From NCBI RefSeq assembly GCF_900100395.1, contig NZ_FNFB01000028.1:30717-94716 (forward strand): a DNA stretch of 64,000 nt. Reading direction: 5' to 3'. Made by a program: the position numbers and the translations under genes. The notes beneath the pieces were generated by a model. The model saw only the letters and a list, made by a program, of their open reading frames with translations, searched no databases and was not told the origin of the DNA. This document shows, in pieces, positions 47,145 to 54,322 of this stretch. This stretch comes from Nonomuraea maritima (lineage in GTDB: Bacteria; Actinomycetota; Actinomycetes; Streptosporangiales; Streptosporangiaceae). Positions within the stretch are counted from its first letter, which is position 1. Every line of letters starts with the position of its first letter.

Positions 47145-47776
47145 ACCTGCTCCTCCTTGGTGGGTTGGGTGATGGTCATCTGCGTCGACCGGGCGTGACG
47201 GCCGACCGGCTGTTCGGGGTGGACGGCCAACTCGACCACGGCCACGCCGCGCATCTCGCTGCGCTCGACGTACCGCGCGATCCGCATCCCCGGCGCGTCC
47301 GGGTGCGGCTCGCCCAGCTCGATGAACTGCCACCGGACGCCGGTCGTCGCGTACCGTATGTGCACCTCGGCGCCAGGCTGCAGCTCCCACCAGGCGGTGG
47401 GGTCGTCCGGCATGGGGTCGGTGCGCCAGTCGGTGGTGTCGCGGGGGGTGTAGAAGTCGCCCCACAGGGCTTCGATCTCGGCGTCGACCAGCGCGAGCAG
47501 CTGCGGCCGCGCGGTCTGCCGGATGTCGCGGTCGGCTTGGTCCTCGATGCGGCGAGCGATGTCGAGCTCGCGCTTGGCCTCGTCGTACCGCTTCTCGGCG
47601 CGCTGGCGCCGCTCGGCGGTGCCGTGGAAGCCGTTTCGCGTGTGGTCGCGCTTCTGCGCCTCCCGAAGGCTGGTCTCGGCGTCCTCCAGCTGGCGCTGCG
47701 GGTACCGCATGCCGCGCGACAGTAAAAGGAAGGCGTCGAGGTACTGGTCGCCGGTGGCGACGAGCTGGTCACGCAT
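47141..47776 (-). CDS. coiled-coil protein of unknown function
   Basis: The 211-residue product has a long helical arm (LEDAETSLREAQKRDHTRNG ... RAEKRYDEAKRELDIARRIE) and a C-terminal beta-rich part (WWELQPGAEVHIRYATTGVR). It is coupled on its 3' side to the KOW-like gene. No domain is recognised. Confidence 0.6.
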   Translation of the reverse strand: MRDQLVATGDQYLDAFLLLSRGMRYPQRQLEDAETSLREAQKRDHTRNGFHGTAERRQRAEKRYDEAKRELDIARRIEDQADRDIRQTARPQLLALVDAEIEALWGDFYTPRDTTDWRTDPMPDDPTAWWELQPGAEVHIRYATTGVRWQFIELGEPHPDAPGMRIARYVERSEMRGVAVVELAVHPEQPVGRHARSTQMTITQPTKEEQV

Positions 47777-47981
47777 TCGTGGTCTCCCGTTCGGGTGATG
47801 TGGTCAGGTCAGTGGTGTAGCCAGGGATCAGTTCGGCGTCTTCGAGGCAGAGCGGGTACCGCTGCCCGTCGATGATCACAGCAGTGGTGATCTCCTCGAC
47901 GGAGCAGCCGACTGCTTTGCATGGGCCGTGCTCGTCTGGGCTGAGCCGGTCCCACGCGATGCCCTCGGCCGTCCCGGTCAC
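47769..47981 (-). CDS. small Cys-containing protein
   Basis: The 70-residue product (VTGTAEGIAWDRLSPDEHGP) has CKAVGC and LCLEDAELIPGYTT. The GTG start overlaps the stop of the 46-residue gene upstream (GTGA). Possibly a zinc-binding protein. Confidence 0.5.
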   Translation of the reverse strand: MTGTAEGIAWDRLSPDEHGPCKAVGCSVEEITTAVIIDGQRYPLCLEDAELIPGYTTDLTTSPERETTNA

Positions 47982-48118
47982 AGGCCCGGGTCGGCGTCGG
48001 AGATGCCGTCGTCGACCCATTCGCTGGGGTCCTGCATGAGGACGCAGTCGGGGTCGCAGTCCTGGCCCGCGGCGGCCTTGCACTTTGGGCATGGCTCGTT
48101 GGTGGAGTACAGGTTCAC
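47978..48118 (-). CDS. 46-residue zinc-ribbon-like protein
   Basis: The product begins VNLYSTNEPCPKCKAAAGQD and continues CDPDC, giving CxxC...CxxxC, then an acidic end (WVDDGISDADPGL). Both its GTG start and its stop overlap neighbouring genes, which strongly supports it despite the small size. Confidence 0.55.
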   Translation of the reverse strand: MNLYSTNEPCPKCKAAAGQDCDPDCVLMQDPSEWVDDGISDADPGL

Positions 48119-48399
48119 AGGACTCCGGCCTCCTCCAGCCGCGCGTACGCGGCCGTCCGGTCAGCGTTCAATTCCCGCGGGGTGGCGACCTTCCTGCAGA
48201 AGCGGCACCGCTGGTGTCCCTCGGGCACGTCCGGCCGGTCGCCGTGGCCGGCCACGACGCCGTGTAGGCAGATGCCCATCTCGTCGCACGCGGCGTACAG
48301 GGCGTCGCCCGCGGCGTCCATGTCGGCCTGCTCCAGGTCAGCGTCCATGCGGGCGGACTCGATCGCTTCGGCGTCGGCGCCGAAGTCGTCGTCGAACAT
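48115..48399 (-). CDS. small acidic protein with zinc site
   Basis: The 94-residue product starts with an acidic helix (MFDDDFGADAEAIESARMDA) and has CDEMGICLHG and CRFCRK, likely a zinc site. First gene of this small operon. Function unknown. Confidence 0.55.
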   Translation of the reverse strand: MFDDDFGADAEAIESARMDADLEQADMDAAGDALYAACDEMGICLHGVVAGHGDRPDVPEGHQRCRFCRKVATPRELNADRTAAYARLEEAGVL

Positions 48400-48525
48400 G
48401 GTGATCTCCCGTTGCTCTCTACGTGTACGGGTACGGGTGCGTTAGGGTGGTGGAAGCACCTAGTGGCCGACTCTCTTGGCGGCCGTTGCTGGTTCTACTT
48501 TCGAGCTGTGGTGGCTCGGGGTTTG

Positions 48526-48557
48526 GATGGCCGGACCTGGCGACAGGTCCGGCCATC
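48526..48557 (-). terminator. hairpin terminator
   Basis: A perfect 13-bp stem (GATGGCCGGACCT and complement) with a 6-base loop, 7 bp beyond the stop of the gene ending at 48564. Confidence 0.75.
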
Positions 48558-48563
48558 TGCGGT

Positions 48564-48833
48564 TTAAGACGGCGGGAACACCAGGTGGCGGGCGTCGATG
48601 ACGATCTCGCCGCAGCCGCCGCACCAGTAGTAGCCCTCCCAGGCGGGGTTCTCCTCGCCGTTGAGGTAGAGGCCGACCGCCATGAGGTTGCCGTCTCGGT
48701 CGCTGGCGTGGAATCCGCCATACTCGGCGATGTTCCGGCACCCGCAGACGAACGACTCATCCGGCAGCAGAAGCACCTGGTCGGGCCGCGGCGTCGCGCC
48801 GAAGCCGGCCCGCTCGGGAACGATGACGGTCAT
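48564..48833 (-). CDS. zinc-ribbon protein
   Basis: The 89-residue product contains FVCGCRNIAEYGGFHASD and WCGGCGEIVIDARH. Two cysteine pairs (CxC, CxxC) suggest one zinc site. Start coupled to the upstream stop. Confidence 0.55.
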   Translation of the reverse strand: MTVIVPERAGFGATPRPDQVLLLPDESFVCGCRNIAEYGGFHASDRDGNLMAVGLYLNGEENPAWEGYYWCGGCGEIVIDARHLVFPPS

Positions 48834-49405
48834 TAGAGCTGCCCGTCCATCTCCGCGATGGCCTGGTTGATGGCGACGCCGGTCGTCAGCGCGTGCCCGA
48901 TCGACTCGATGGCCAGCTTCGGACCCACCGACTGCGTGAGCAACAACTCGTAGAGTGCCGCCTGGGCCTTGCCCGCGACAGGGGCGAAGTGCTTGCCGAA
49001 CTCGACCTGCAGCGCTCTGGCCATCCTCAGCCCGTCGAGCAGGTGGTCGGCCAGCGCGATCGGGGTGGGCGGCTCCTCGTCCGGCTGGTCGAGCTCGCCG
49101 CAGTCGACGATGACGTGCTTGATGACCTTCTGCTGGTCGTCGCCGGACAGGGCGTCGAACGTCGCGTCGGGCGGGTACGGCGTCGCGCCGGTGTTCAGCT
49201 CGTACGCGGCCGACAGGCAGTCGAAGTGAAAGCCCGCCAAGTCGAAGACGTTGGCCGAGGCCAGCTCGAACTCCTCCGGCGTCGCGGCCGGCTCGGCCAC
49301 CATGCGGGCGATGGTGTGGAGCATGTGCGTGGTGGAGCCGCCCGCGTCGCGGACCTCCGTCACGGCCTTCAGCAGTTCGGAGCGGGTGGGGGTGGTCGTC
49401 TGCAT
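48833..49405 (-). CDS. helical protein of unknown function
   Basis: The 190-residue product is mainly helical (MLHTIARMVAEPAATPEEFE, ALADHLLDGLRMARALQVEF, AQAALYELLLTQSV). No domain is recognised. It shares a conserved feel with its upstream neighbour in amphipathic N-terminal helices only. Confidence 0.55.
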   Translation of the reverse strand: MQTTTPTRSELLKAVTEVRDAGGSTTHMLHTIARMVAEPAATPEEFELASANVFDLAGFHFDCLSAAYELNTGATPYPPDATFDALSGDDQQKVIKHVIVDCGELDQPDEEPPTPIALADHLLDGLRMARALQVEFGKHFAPVAGKAQAALYELLLTQSVGPKLAIESIGHALTTGVAINQAIAEMDGQL

Positions 49406-49432
49406 CGTGATGTCCTTTCGGGGGTGGTGTGA

Positions 49433-49969
49433 TTAGCGGGCGTTAACGGACACGGAGTAGTCGTTGAGCCGCTCGACCCACACGCCGGGCGGCAACTCGG
49501 CCTCGGGGTACTCGATCCCGTCCGCGTTGAAGCCGCCGTAGGGGAACATGGGGGTCCACTCGACGCCCGGCCAGGTGATGACCCATTGGTGGTCGCTGTC
49601 GTCCCACTCGGGCAGCAGTTGCAGGCCGTGGACGTAGTCGGGCTTCATGTCGAGCTGCTTGCAGGCGGCCACGCGGACCTGCTCGGCCATCGCCTGCGTC
49701 ACGACGGGCGCCTGCATCAGCCGCATCGTCTCCTGCAGCGTCGCGCTCGGGTCGAGCATGACGGCCCTGATCACTTCGTCGGCCTGGTTCGCGCCCCAGC
49801 CCTGCGTGCGCAGCAGCTCCACGAGAGCCGCGTTGATGTGCCCGAACACGCCGGGCTGGCGGGCGATCACCTGCTCGGTGCAGGTGTCAGCGGCGCGGAG
49901 CAGCTGCACGAGCTGCTCGCCGATCTGCACGGGGGTGGCCTGGGTCCTGGTCGCCGTGGTGGTGGTCAT
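49433..49969 (-). CDS. unknown protein
   Basis: The 178-residue product has a helical N-terminal two thirds (VQIGEQLVQLLRAADTCTEQ, ADEVIRAVMLDPSATLQETM) and a beta-rich end (WVITWPGVEWTPMFPYGGFN, VERLNDYSVSVNAR). A hairpin and a dispersed repeat stand upstream of its ATG. Confidence 0.6.
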   Translation of the reverse strand: MTTTTATRTQATPVQIGEQLVQLLRAADTCTEQVIARQPGVFGHINAALVELLRTQGWGANQADEVIRAVMLDPSATLQETMRLMQAPVVTQAMAEQVRVAACKQLDMKPDYVHGLQLLPEWDDSDHQWVITWPGVEWTPMFPYGGFNADGIEYPEAELPPGVWVERLNDYSVSVNAR

Positions 49970-49998
49970 CGGGGTTCGCCTTTCTGAGAGAACAGGAA

Positions 49999-50023
49999 CG
50001 CCCCGCCCGAGGTGGGCGGGGCG
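49999..50023. terminator. GC hairpin between repeat and start codon
   Basis: CGCCCCGCCC and GGGCGGGGCG form a 10-bp perfect stem with a 5-base loop, between the repeat at 50037 and ATG 49969. Confidence 0.6.
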
Positions 50024-50036
50024 AGTTAAGCCTGCA

Positions 50037-50053
50037 ATACCGCTTGCGCTTTA
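50037..50053 (-). repeat. dispersed start-associated repeat, copy 12
   Basis: Minus strand reads ATAAAGCGCAAGCGGTA; 68 bp before ATG 49969 with a hairpin between. Confidence 0.7.
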
Positions 50054-50063
50054 TGCTGTGTGA

Positions 50064-50711
50064 TCAGTTGGCCGGGAGAGCGATGACGGCCAGGCGGTCG
50101 AGCAGCGCCTTCGCGGTGGCGTCGTCGAGCAGGTCGAACACTCCCTCGTCGCGCCGGGCCGGGGCCTTGCCGGTGTGGCCCTCGATGTAGGCGAGCGCGT
50201 GGTACATCACGAACTCGCGCGCCTCCCGCAGCTCGGTGTAGCGGCACAGTGGGTTCGGGTTGACCCGCTGGCAGAGCGCGGTGCCCTTCGGCCAGATGTG
50301 CGCGGCCGCGCGCTCGGTGATGATTCGTCCGACGCGCGTGCGGGTGGTGGCGACGCCGTTACGCTCGGCGTACTCGTACGCGCGGCCCTGGAACAGGTGG
50401 TCGTCGGCGGCCATGACGGCCTCGTGCACGAGGGAGCACCAGGTCCACGTCTTGCCGAAGTGGTCGGCCGTGTAGGTGCGGGCGCTGCCGTACAGCTGCA
50501 CGGCGATGTCGTCGCGCACCTGGTGGAAGGGGATCAGCGGGTGGTGGCCCGCGAGGAGGTCGGTGGCGGCCATCCAGGCGACGCCGTCGATCACGTTCCG
50601 GGTGGCGCCTGCCGAAGTCGCGACGATGGCGGCCATCTCGTCGGGCGTCCAGTAGAAGTCGATGGCCGGACGATCGTCGACGACGGGGGTATCGCTCTTC
50701 ATGGCGATCAC
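50064..50711 (-). CDS. unknown phage-type protein
   Basis: The 215-residue product (starting VIAMKSDTPVVDDRPAIDFY) contains WTPDEMAAIVATSAGATRNV, YTADHFGKTWTWCSLVHEAV and VMYHALAYIEGHTG. Helical overall; no motif recognised. GGAG stands 6 bases before GTG 50711. A dispersed repeat lies 34 bp upstream, inside the preceding gene. Confidence 0.6.
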   Translation of the reverse strand: MIAMKSDTPVVDDRPAIDFYWTPDEMAAIVATSAGATRNVIDGVAWMAATDLLAGHHPLIPFHQVRDDIAVQLYGSARTYTADHFGKTWTWCSLVHEAVMAADDHLFQGRAYEYAERNGVATTRTRVGRIITERAAAHIWPKGTALCQRVNPNPLCRYTELREAREFVMYHALAYIEGHTGKAPARRDEGVFDLLDDATAKALLDRLAVIALPAN

Positions 50712-50848
50712 TTGGTCTCCTTCGTGGTGGCGGGAGTGGTTGCGGTGCCGCTTGCGCTATCTGCGATCTCTTTCGTGGCCAGCTCGACGAGGTGGCCGAG
50801 GAGTTGCCGGTTGGTGGCACGGGCGGCGGTGGTGGCCGGGCTGGTCAC
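50708..50848 (-). CDS. 46-residue protein
   Basis: The product (VTSPATTAARATNRQLLGHL, VELATKEIADSASGTATTPA) has one central helix and Thr/Ala-rich ends. GGAG precedes GTG 50848. Its stop overlaps the next GTG (GTGA). Part of the coding sequence is a dispersed repeat. Confidence 0.45.
   Translation of the reverse strand: MTSPATTAARATNRQLLGHLVELATKEIADSASGTATTPATTKETK
50745..50761 (-). repeat. dispersed start-associated repeat, copy 13
   Basis: Minus strand reads GATAGCGCAAGCGGCAC; 34 bp before GTG 50711, inside the 46-residue gene. Confidence 0.7.
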
Positions 50849-51130
50849 GCGCCCTTCTCCTTCGGTGTTTTCCCTGGTCGGTGCGGTTTTGATCTTGTTA
50901 TTCAGTTGGATCTCGATCATACCAGGATCACCGCACGTATGTATACCTAAAGAGGACAGGACAGGAGATCACGACGAAACACCACGTCAGACCTGCTGTA
51001 GTCGCTTCTGAGAGCCTTGGACATCTCCGATACCGCTAGGACTTGATCGGACCTGATCGCGCCTCACCGTGGACAACGACAGGTCTAGCGCGGGTATCTG
51101 CGAGGCGCTGCTACCGGTCGCGTCCCAACG

Positions 51131-51147
51131 CTGTTGCGACATTTACG
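51131..51147 (+). promoter_or_regulatory. CTGTTGCGACAWTTACG element, copy 2
   Basis: Reads CTGTTGCGACATTTACG, one mismatch to the copy before the XRE gene at 25827. It overlaps the left arm of the 33-bp inverted repeat. Confidence 0.5.
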
Positions 51148-51170
51148 ACAAATCTACGTTGTAAAGCCGG
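51138..51170 (+). repeat. 33-bp inverted repeat, left arm
   Basis: Pairs with 51306-51338 with 6 mismatches. Shared core words are GACATTT, ATCTACG and GTAAAGCCG. The arms enclose 135 bp including a strong hairpin. Confidence 0.55.
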
Positions 51171-51255
51171 GTCCCGTAGACGGGCCGGCCCGTCCCGAAG
51201 GGCGGCAACACCAGCATCGACGCCGGGAATCTGCCCGCGTGTCCGGTATGACGAT

Positions 51256-51290
51256 GAGGGGGAGCCACCCCAGCCGGGTGGCTCCCCCTC
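51256..51290. terminator. strong hairpin terminator
   Basis: A perfect 15-bp stem (GAGGGGGAGCCACCC and complement) with a 5-base loop, between the inverted repeat arms and downstream of the gene ending at 51339. Confidence 0.75.
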
Positions 51291-51305
51291 CGCCGTGTGC
51301 AGCGC

Positions 51306-51338
51306 GCGGCTTTACTTCGTAGATCTGTCCAAAATGTC
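51306..51338 (-). repeat. 33-bp inverted repeat, right arm
   Basis: The minus strand gives GACATTTTGGACAGATCTAC at its start, matching the left arm. The arm ends one base from the stop of the gene ending at 51339. Confidence 0.55.
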
Positions 51339-51644
51339 TTACGCGGACTCGGACGGCTGGGAAGCACCATACGAAACCCGGTTCTCCACCCAGCCCCAGG
51401 TGCGGCCGCAGCTCAGGCAGCTCCACGCGAGCCCGTGCTCCGGGTGAGGAACCCTGTCGGACCCGCAGCATCGGCCGGCGTGCCGTACGAACGGCATCGG
51501 CTCTCGGCATTCGAAGCAGTGATAGTCACCAGTCCCCATGCCTTTGATCCGCTCCTGACCTCCGCGTCGAGGATGAGTGCAGCTCTCAGGTGTGGGGGGT
51601 TGAGGGGTGGCGTTCTCGATCATCGCCCCATCATGCATGATCAC
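51339..51644 (-). CDS. two-site zinc-ribbon protein
   Basis: The 101-residue product (VIMHDGAMIENATPQPPTPE) has CFECREPMPFVRHAGRCCGS and CLSCGRTWGWVENR, giving one or two zinc ribbons. GTG 51644 follows GAGGGG; a later in-frame ATG at 51623 is possible. It overlaps the upstream gene. Likely nucleic-acid binding. Confidence 0.55.
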   Translation of the reverse strand: MIMHDGAMIENATPQPPTPESCTHPRRGGQERIKGMGTGDYHCFECREPMPFVRHAGRCCGSDRVPHPEHGLAWSCLSCGRTWGWVENRVSYGASQPSESA

Positions 51645-51966
51645 CCGACCGCCCCTCACGCTCAGACCGCGCACGAGCACGAGCCCGCGCCAGCGACGTC
51701 TCCCGCCGCAGGGCCTCCTTCGCCGCTTCGATCTCCTCCGGGCTCGGGCCGGCCGCTACCTCGGGCTCCGTTGCCCACTCGGCGTGCTCGAGGTCCTCGT
51801 CCGCTTCGTGGTCGGCACGCTTCCACCGCCAGCCGCCCTCCGGCGCCGCGTCATGGCGACTCCTCCGGGCCTCCAGCTCACGCGCCTGCATCGCCCTCGC
51901 AGCGTTCGGCGAGGTGACCGCCAGCCATTCACGGGCCAGAGCCGCCCACTGACGCGCGTCCGTCAC
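51631..51966 (-). CDS. charged helical protein
   Basis: The 111-residue product is rich in Ala, Arg and Glu (ARAMQARELEARRSRHDAAP; EIEAAKEALRRETSLARARA) and probably forms a coiled-coil. GTG start overlapping the replication-type gene stop. Function unknown. Confidence 0.55.
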   Translation of the reverse strand: MTDARQWAALAREWLAVTSPNAARAMQARELEARRSRHDAAPEGGWRWKRADHEADEDLEHAEWATEPEVAAGPSPEEIEAAKEALRRETSLARARARARSEREGRSGDHA

Positions 51967-53255
51967 GACATCCTCCGAGCCCGGTAGGCGGCGAGCATCT
52001 CCAGCTCGGCCGCTTCCTTCTCCCGGCGACGACGCTCCATCTCGACACGCACCGACCGGTAGTCAGCACTCGGACCATCCGAGGCGCGATCAGCGATAGG
52101 AGCCGGAGCCAGCGCCTCAGCGCGGCTCATCCTCGGCTCCTCCACGAGCTCCACGCCGGCCGCGGCCGCCGCCGCGTGACGCGCCTGCTTGCGCATCTCC
52201 TGCTCCGCGCGCCGTACGGCGTCGGCCGCGGCCGCCAGCTGCGACCGCGAAGGCAGCGCCTCTTCGTTGTCGTCGAGCCAGGCCGCGAGGCGGTGCCGCA
52301 CCCAGCCGGGTATGTGCCGGATCTCGTGGACGCTCGACCACGTGTACGTCCACCGGCTGTCGTCGGGGCGTACGTCGAGGGCGTGCAGCACGTCGGCCGC
52401 TGTCCAGCCAGCGACGAAGAAGGGCTTCAGCAGCCAGCGCAGGAACCACGGCGTCATGTGCCGCAGCACGGTCGACTCCTTCCGGAGTCGTTCGCATGTG
52501 GCCAGTCTGTCGCGTTTAGTCCTCGGCGATTCGTGCAATGCCCATGTCGGCGAGATACGTAGTTTGCGGCCAGCAGTCCGGGGAGCCTCGCGCGTGCGCG
52601 TGGGACCTTCCTTGTCTCTCTCAGGGAGAGAGACAGAGGGGGGTTCATTTATGCCTTTAGCCTGGTCAGCGCTAGTGTCGTTGGTCGGAACAGGCGTGAT
52701 GTCGCGAGGAACGCAGATCACCCAGACGGCCGCCCGGTTGCCCAGGCCGTCGTCGACCAGGCCCGCCGAGGTGCCCTTCCGGAACCGCACCGTCGTGCCC
52801 TGCTCGACGACGCCGAGCCAGCCGTGCTCACGTAGCCAGCGGACCCACCGCTTGACGGAGGCCTTGGACAGGCCGGTCTCCTCGACGACCTTCGCGATCG
52901 TCGGGCGGGAGCACATGGTGTCCCAGTCGGCTGCCCAGGCGATCTCCTGAGCGATGCGCAGCAGGTTGCCGTAGCCGTCGTAGCGGAGTTCCAGCACGTC
53001 GGCGTCTTCGCGTAGGGCGCGCAGGAACGACTGCTGGTCGGAGGCGCGGCGCATGCCCCGCGGCACGGCCGCGAGGATGAGCGCCTTGGAGGGCGCCGTC
53101 CGTAGAAGGTTGGGGAGGTCCGACACGCCGGAAACCGGAAGTCGTGTCGCGTTCTGTCCATGCGGCTGACGTGCCGGTTTTGTCGCCGGTGTCGTGTCCG
53201 GCACGGTTGGGGTTTCCGGGCATGCTGGCATGAGCCCCCGGTCGCCAGTTATCAT
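51963..53255 (-). CDS. winged-helix protein, candidate plasmid replication initiator
   Basis: The 430-residue protein has a helical/HTH centre: RPTIAKVVEETGLSKASVKR, WVRWLREHGWLGVVEQGTTV and NRAAVWVICVPRD, then a second region (LRWLLKPFFVAGWTAADVLH, ALDVRPDDSRWTYTW) and a charged helical tail. This order is typical of replication initiator-type proteins of actinomycete plasmids and integrative elements. ATG 53255 has AAAGG 7 bases upstream. A replication role is inferred from pattern and position before the conjugation cluster. Confidence 0.55.
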   Translation of the reverse strand: MITGDRGLMPACPETPTVPDTTPATKPARQPHGQNATRLPVSGVSDLPNLLRTAPSKALILAAVPRGMRRASDQQSFLRALREDADVLELRYDGYGNLLRIAQEIAWAADWDTMCSRPTIAKVVEETGLSKASVKRWVRWLREHGWLGVVEQGTTVRFRKGTSAGLVDDGLGNRAAVWVICVPRDITPVPTNDTSADQAKGINEPPSVSLPERDKEGPTRTREAPRTAGRKLRISPTWALHESPRTKRDRLATCERLRKESTVLRHMTPWFLRWLLKPFFVAGWTAADVLHALDVRPDDSRWTYTWSSVHEIRHIPGWVRHRLAAWLDDNEEALPSRSQLAAAADAVRRAEQEMRKQARHAAAAAAGVELVEEPRMSRAEALAPAPIADRASDGPSADYRSVRVEMERRRREKEAAELEMLAAYRARRMS

Positions 53256-53414
53256 GGCGATGCCTTTCTTAGCGGTGAGGCACAAGTAAGCCCGCTCGAC
53301 GGCCTTGCCGGGCCACCGAGTGGGAAGGCGGACGATCCTCCTCGTCGCTCAGCTCCGTACGCCGGCCAAAGCATTCGGGAGCCGAGCCACTTAGTGGACC
53401 GTCACGACTGAGAC

Positions 53415-53433
53415 AGCCGGGCTCTGCCCGGCT
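53415..53433 (+). terminator. small GC hairpin
   Basis: AGCCGGGC and GCCCGGCT pair around TCT, followed on the plus strand by TTCTTAG. It lies 44 bp beyond the stop of the gene ending at 53477, in the gap 53256-53476, which holds no other recognised feature. Confidence 0.5.
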
Positions 53434-53476
53434 TTCTTAGTGTCTGGGGGTTCTCCTCCGTTGTTCGTGGGGCCGG

Positions 53477-53728
53477 TCAGGCCGCCACGATCGCCTTTCG
53501 CGTCGTGTCGAGCGGAAGCTGCTGCTGGGCTTGCTGCGCCCGAGCCTGCTCCTCGATGGTCGTCGGTGTACGGCCGAGGGCTTGGGCTGCCAGGGCCTCG
53601 ACGACATGCGCCAGCGGCAGACCCGTCTTCTCCTGCAGGGCCTTCACCTCGTCCCACACGGAGGAGTCCCTCCAGGACATGGGATGCTTGGCGACCACCA
53701 CGCGTGGTCGGCCTACCTGTCCGCTCAT
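53477..53728 (-). CDS. RHH-like small DNA-binding protein
   Basis: The product starts MSGQVGRPRVVVAKHPMSWR followed by SVWDEVKALQEKTGLPLAHV and VEALAAQALGR, consistent with a ribbon-helix-helix or similar small regulator, then a Gln/Ala-rich tail. No ribosome binding site is seen before ATG 53728, so it may be leaderless. The GATTTCGAAATC palindrome 25 bp upstream may be its operator. Confidence 0.5.
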   Translation of the reverse strand: MSGQVGRPRVVVAKHPMSWRDSSVWDEVKALQEKTGLPLAHVVEALAAQALGRTPTTIEEQARAQQAQQQLPLDTTRKAIVAA

Positions 53729-53737
53729 GGTCGTCAA

Positions 53738-54016
53738 TCATGGCGCATTCTGGATTTCGAAATCTAGAAGTACGCGGGTGTGTCGCACGCGAATTTTCGA
53801 TCATCGGCTTCGCAGGCCTTCCGTGCTGAGGGGTGGCGGGCGACTGTTCGGGCTGGGACTCATGGCCACGAGACCCGTGAGGCGTGTCTCGTTTGTCGTT
53901 CCAGTCGTGACAGTCGCGACTCGAACACCTTAGCGCGATGTGTGTGTTTGTCCAGTATGCGAGGTCAAAGCGCGTAGAAGAACGTGCGTGTGTCGCATTT
54001 GTCTCAAGCGTGGCGG
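53738..54016. other. regulatory gap before conjugation cluster end
   Basis: About 280 bp with the GATTTCGAAATC palindrome and two TGTGTCGCA words (53779-53787, 53989-53997). No gene is seen. It separates the RHH-like gene from the conjugation operon. Confidence 0.45.
53753..53764. promoter_or_regulatory. GATTTCGAAATC palindrome
   Basis: A 12-bp perfect palindrome 25 bp upstream of the small RHH-like gene; likely operator. Confidence 0.55.
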
Positions 54017-54322
54017 TCACTCTCGACCGCCGTCACCCCAGCTCAGCACCATGACCATGACCACCGCAGACGCCACCAGCGCCGACCCCCACCCCATGCC
54101 CCACGTCAGGGCCGCCAGGATCCACGACGACGTCACCGTTAACGAGACAGGCCACAGACGAGCCCCCATCGCCACGAGGGGCACCAATGCCGACGACAGC
54201 AGGGCTGCGAAGGGCACCACCATGCTCAGGTCCGCAGGCACCTCCACCCAGACCACCGCCATCACCTGCCACCAGACCAGCCAGGCCAGAACCACCAGCA
54301 ACCGCGCCATCGTCGTCATCAC
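54017..54322 (-). CDS. membrane protein of conjugation operon
   Basis: The 101-residue protein has three to four hydrophobic segments (LLVVLAWLVWWQVMAVVWV, LSMVVPFAALLSSALVPLVA, WILAALTWGMGWGSALVASA). It is the last gene of the operon that begins with the SpdB-like gene; its GTG overlaps the TraB stop. It may act as a Spd-type spread protein. Confidence 0.6.
   Translation of the reverse strand: MMTTMARLLVVLAWLVWWQVMAVVWVEVPADLSMVVPFAALLSSALVPLVAMGARLWPVSLTVTSSWILAALTWGMGWGSALVASAVVMVMVLSWGDGGRE

Larger units (their letters stand above)
50849..51338. other. large intergenic region with inverted repeats
   Basis: About 490 bp without a convincing gene: AT-richer DNA with GTATGTATAC near 50940, the CTGTTGCGACATTTACG element, a 33-bp imperfect inverted repeat pair and a strong hairpin. 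It looks like promoter and control DNA. Confidence 0.45.

Noticed and set aside
44540..47610. CGCTGGCGC words at about 44563, 47597 and 56645 as extra copies of the dispersed repeat
   Set aside because: Only the 9-10 bp core matches; they lack the AAA end, sit in the middle of genes and are expected by chance in GC-rich coding DNA.
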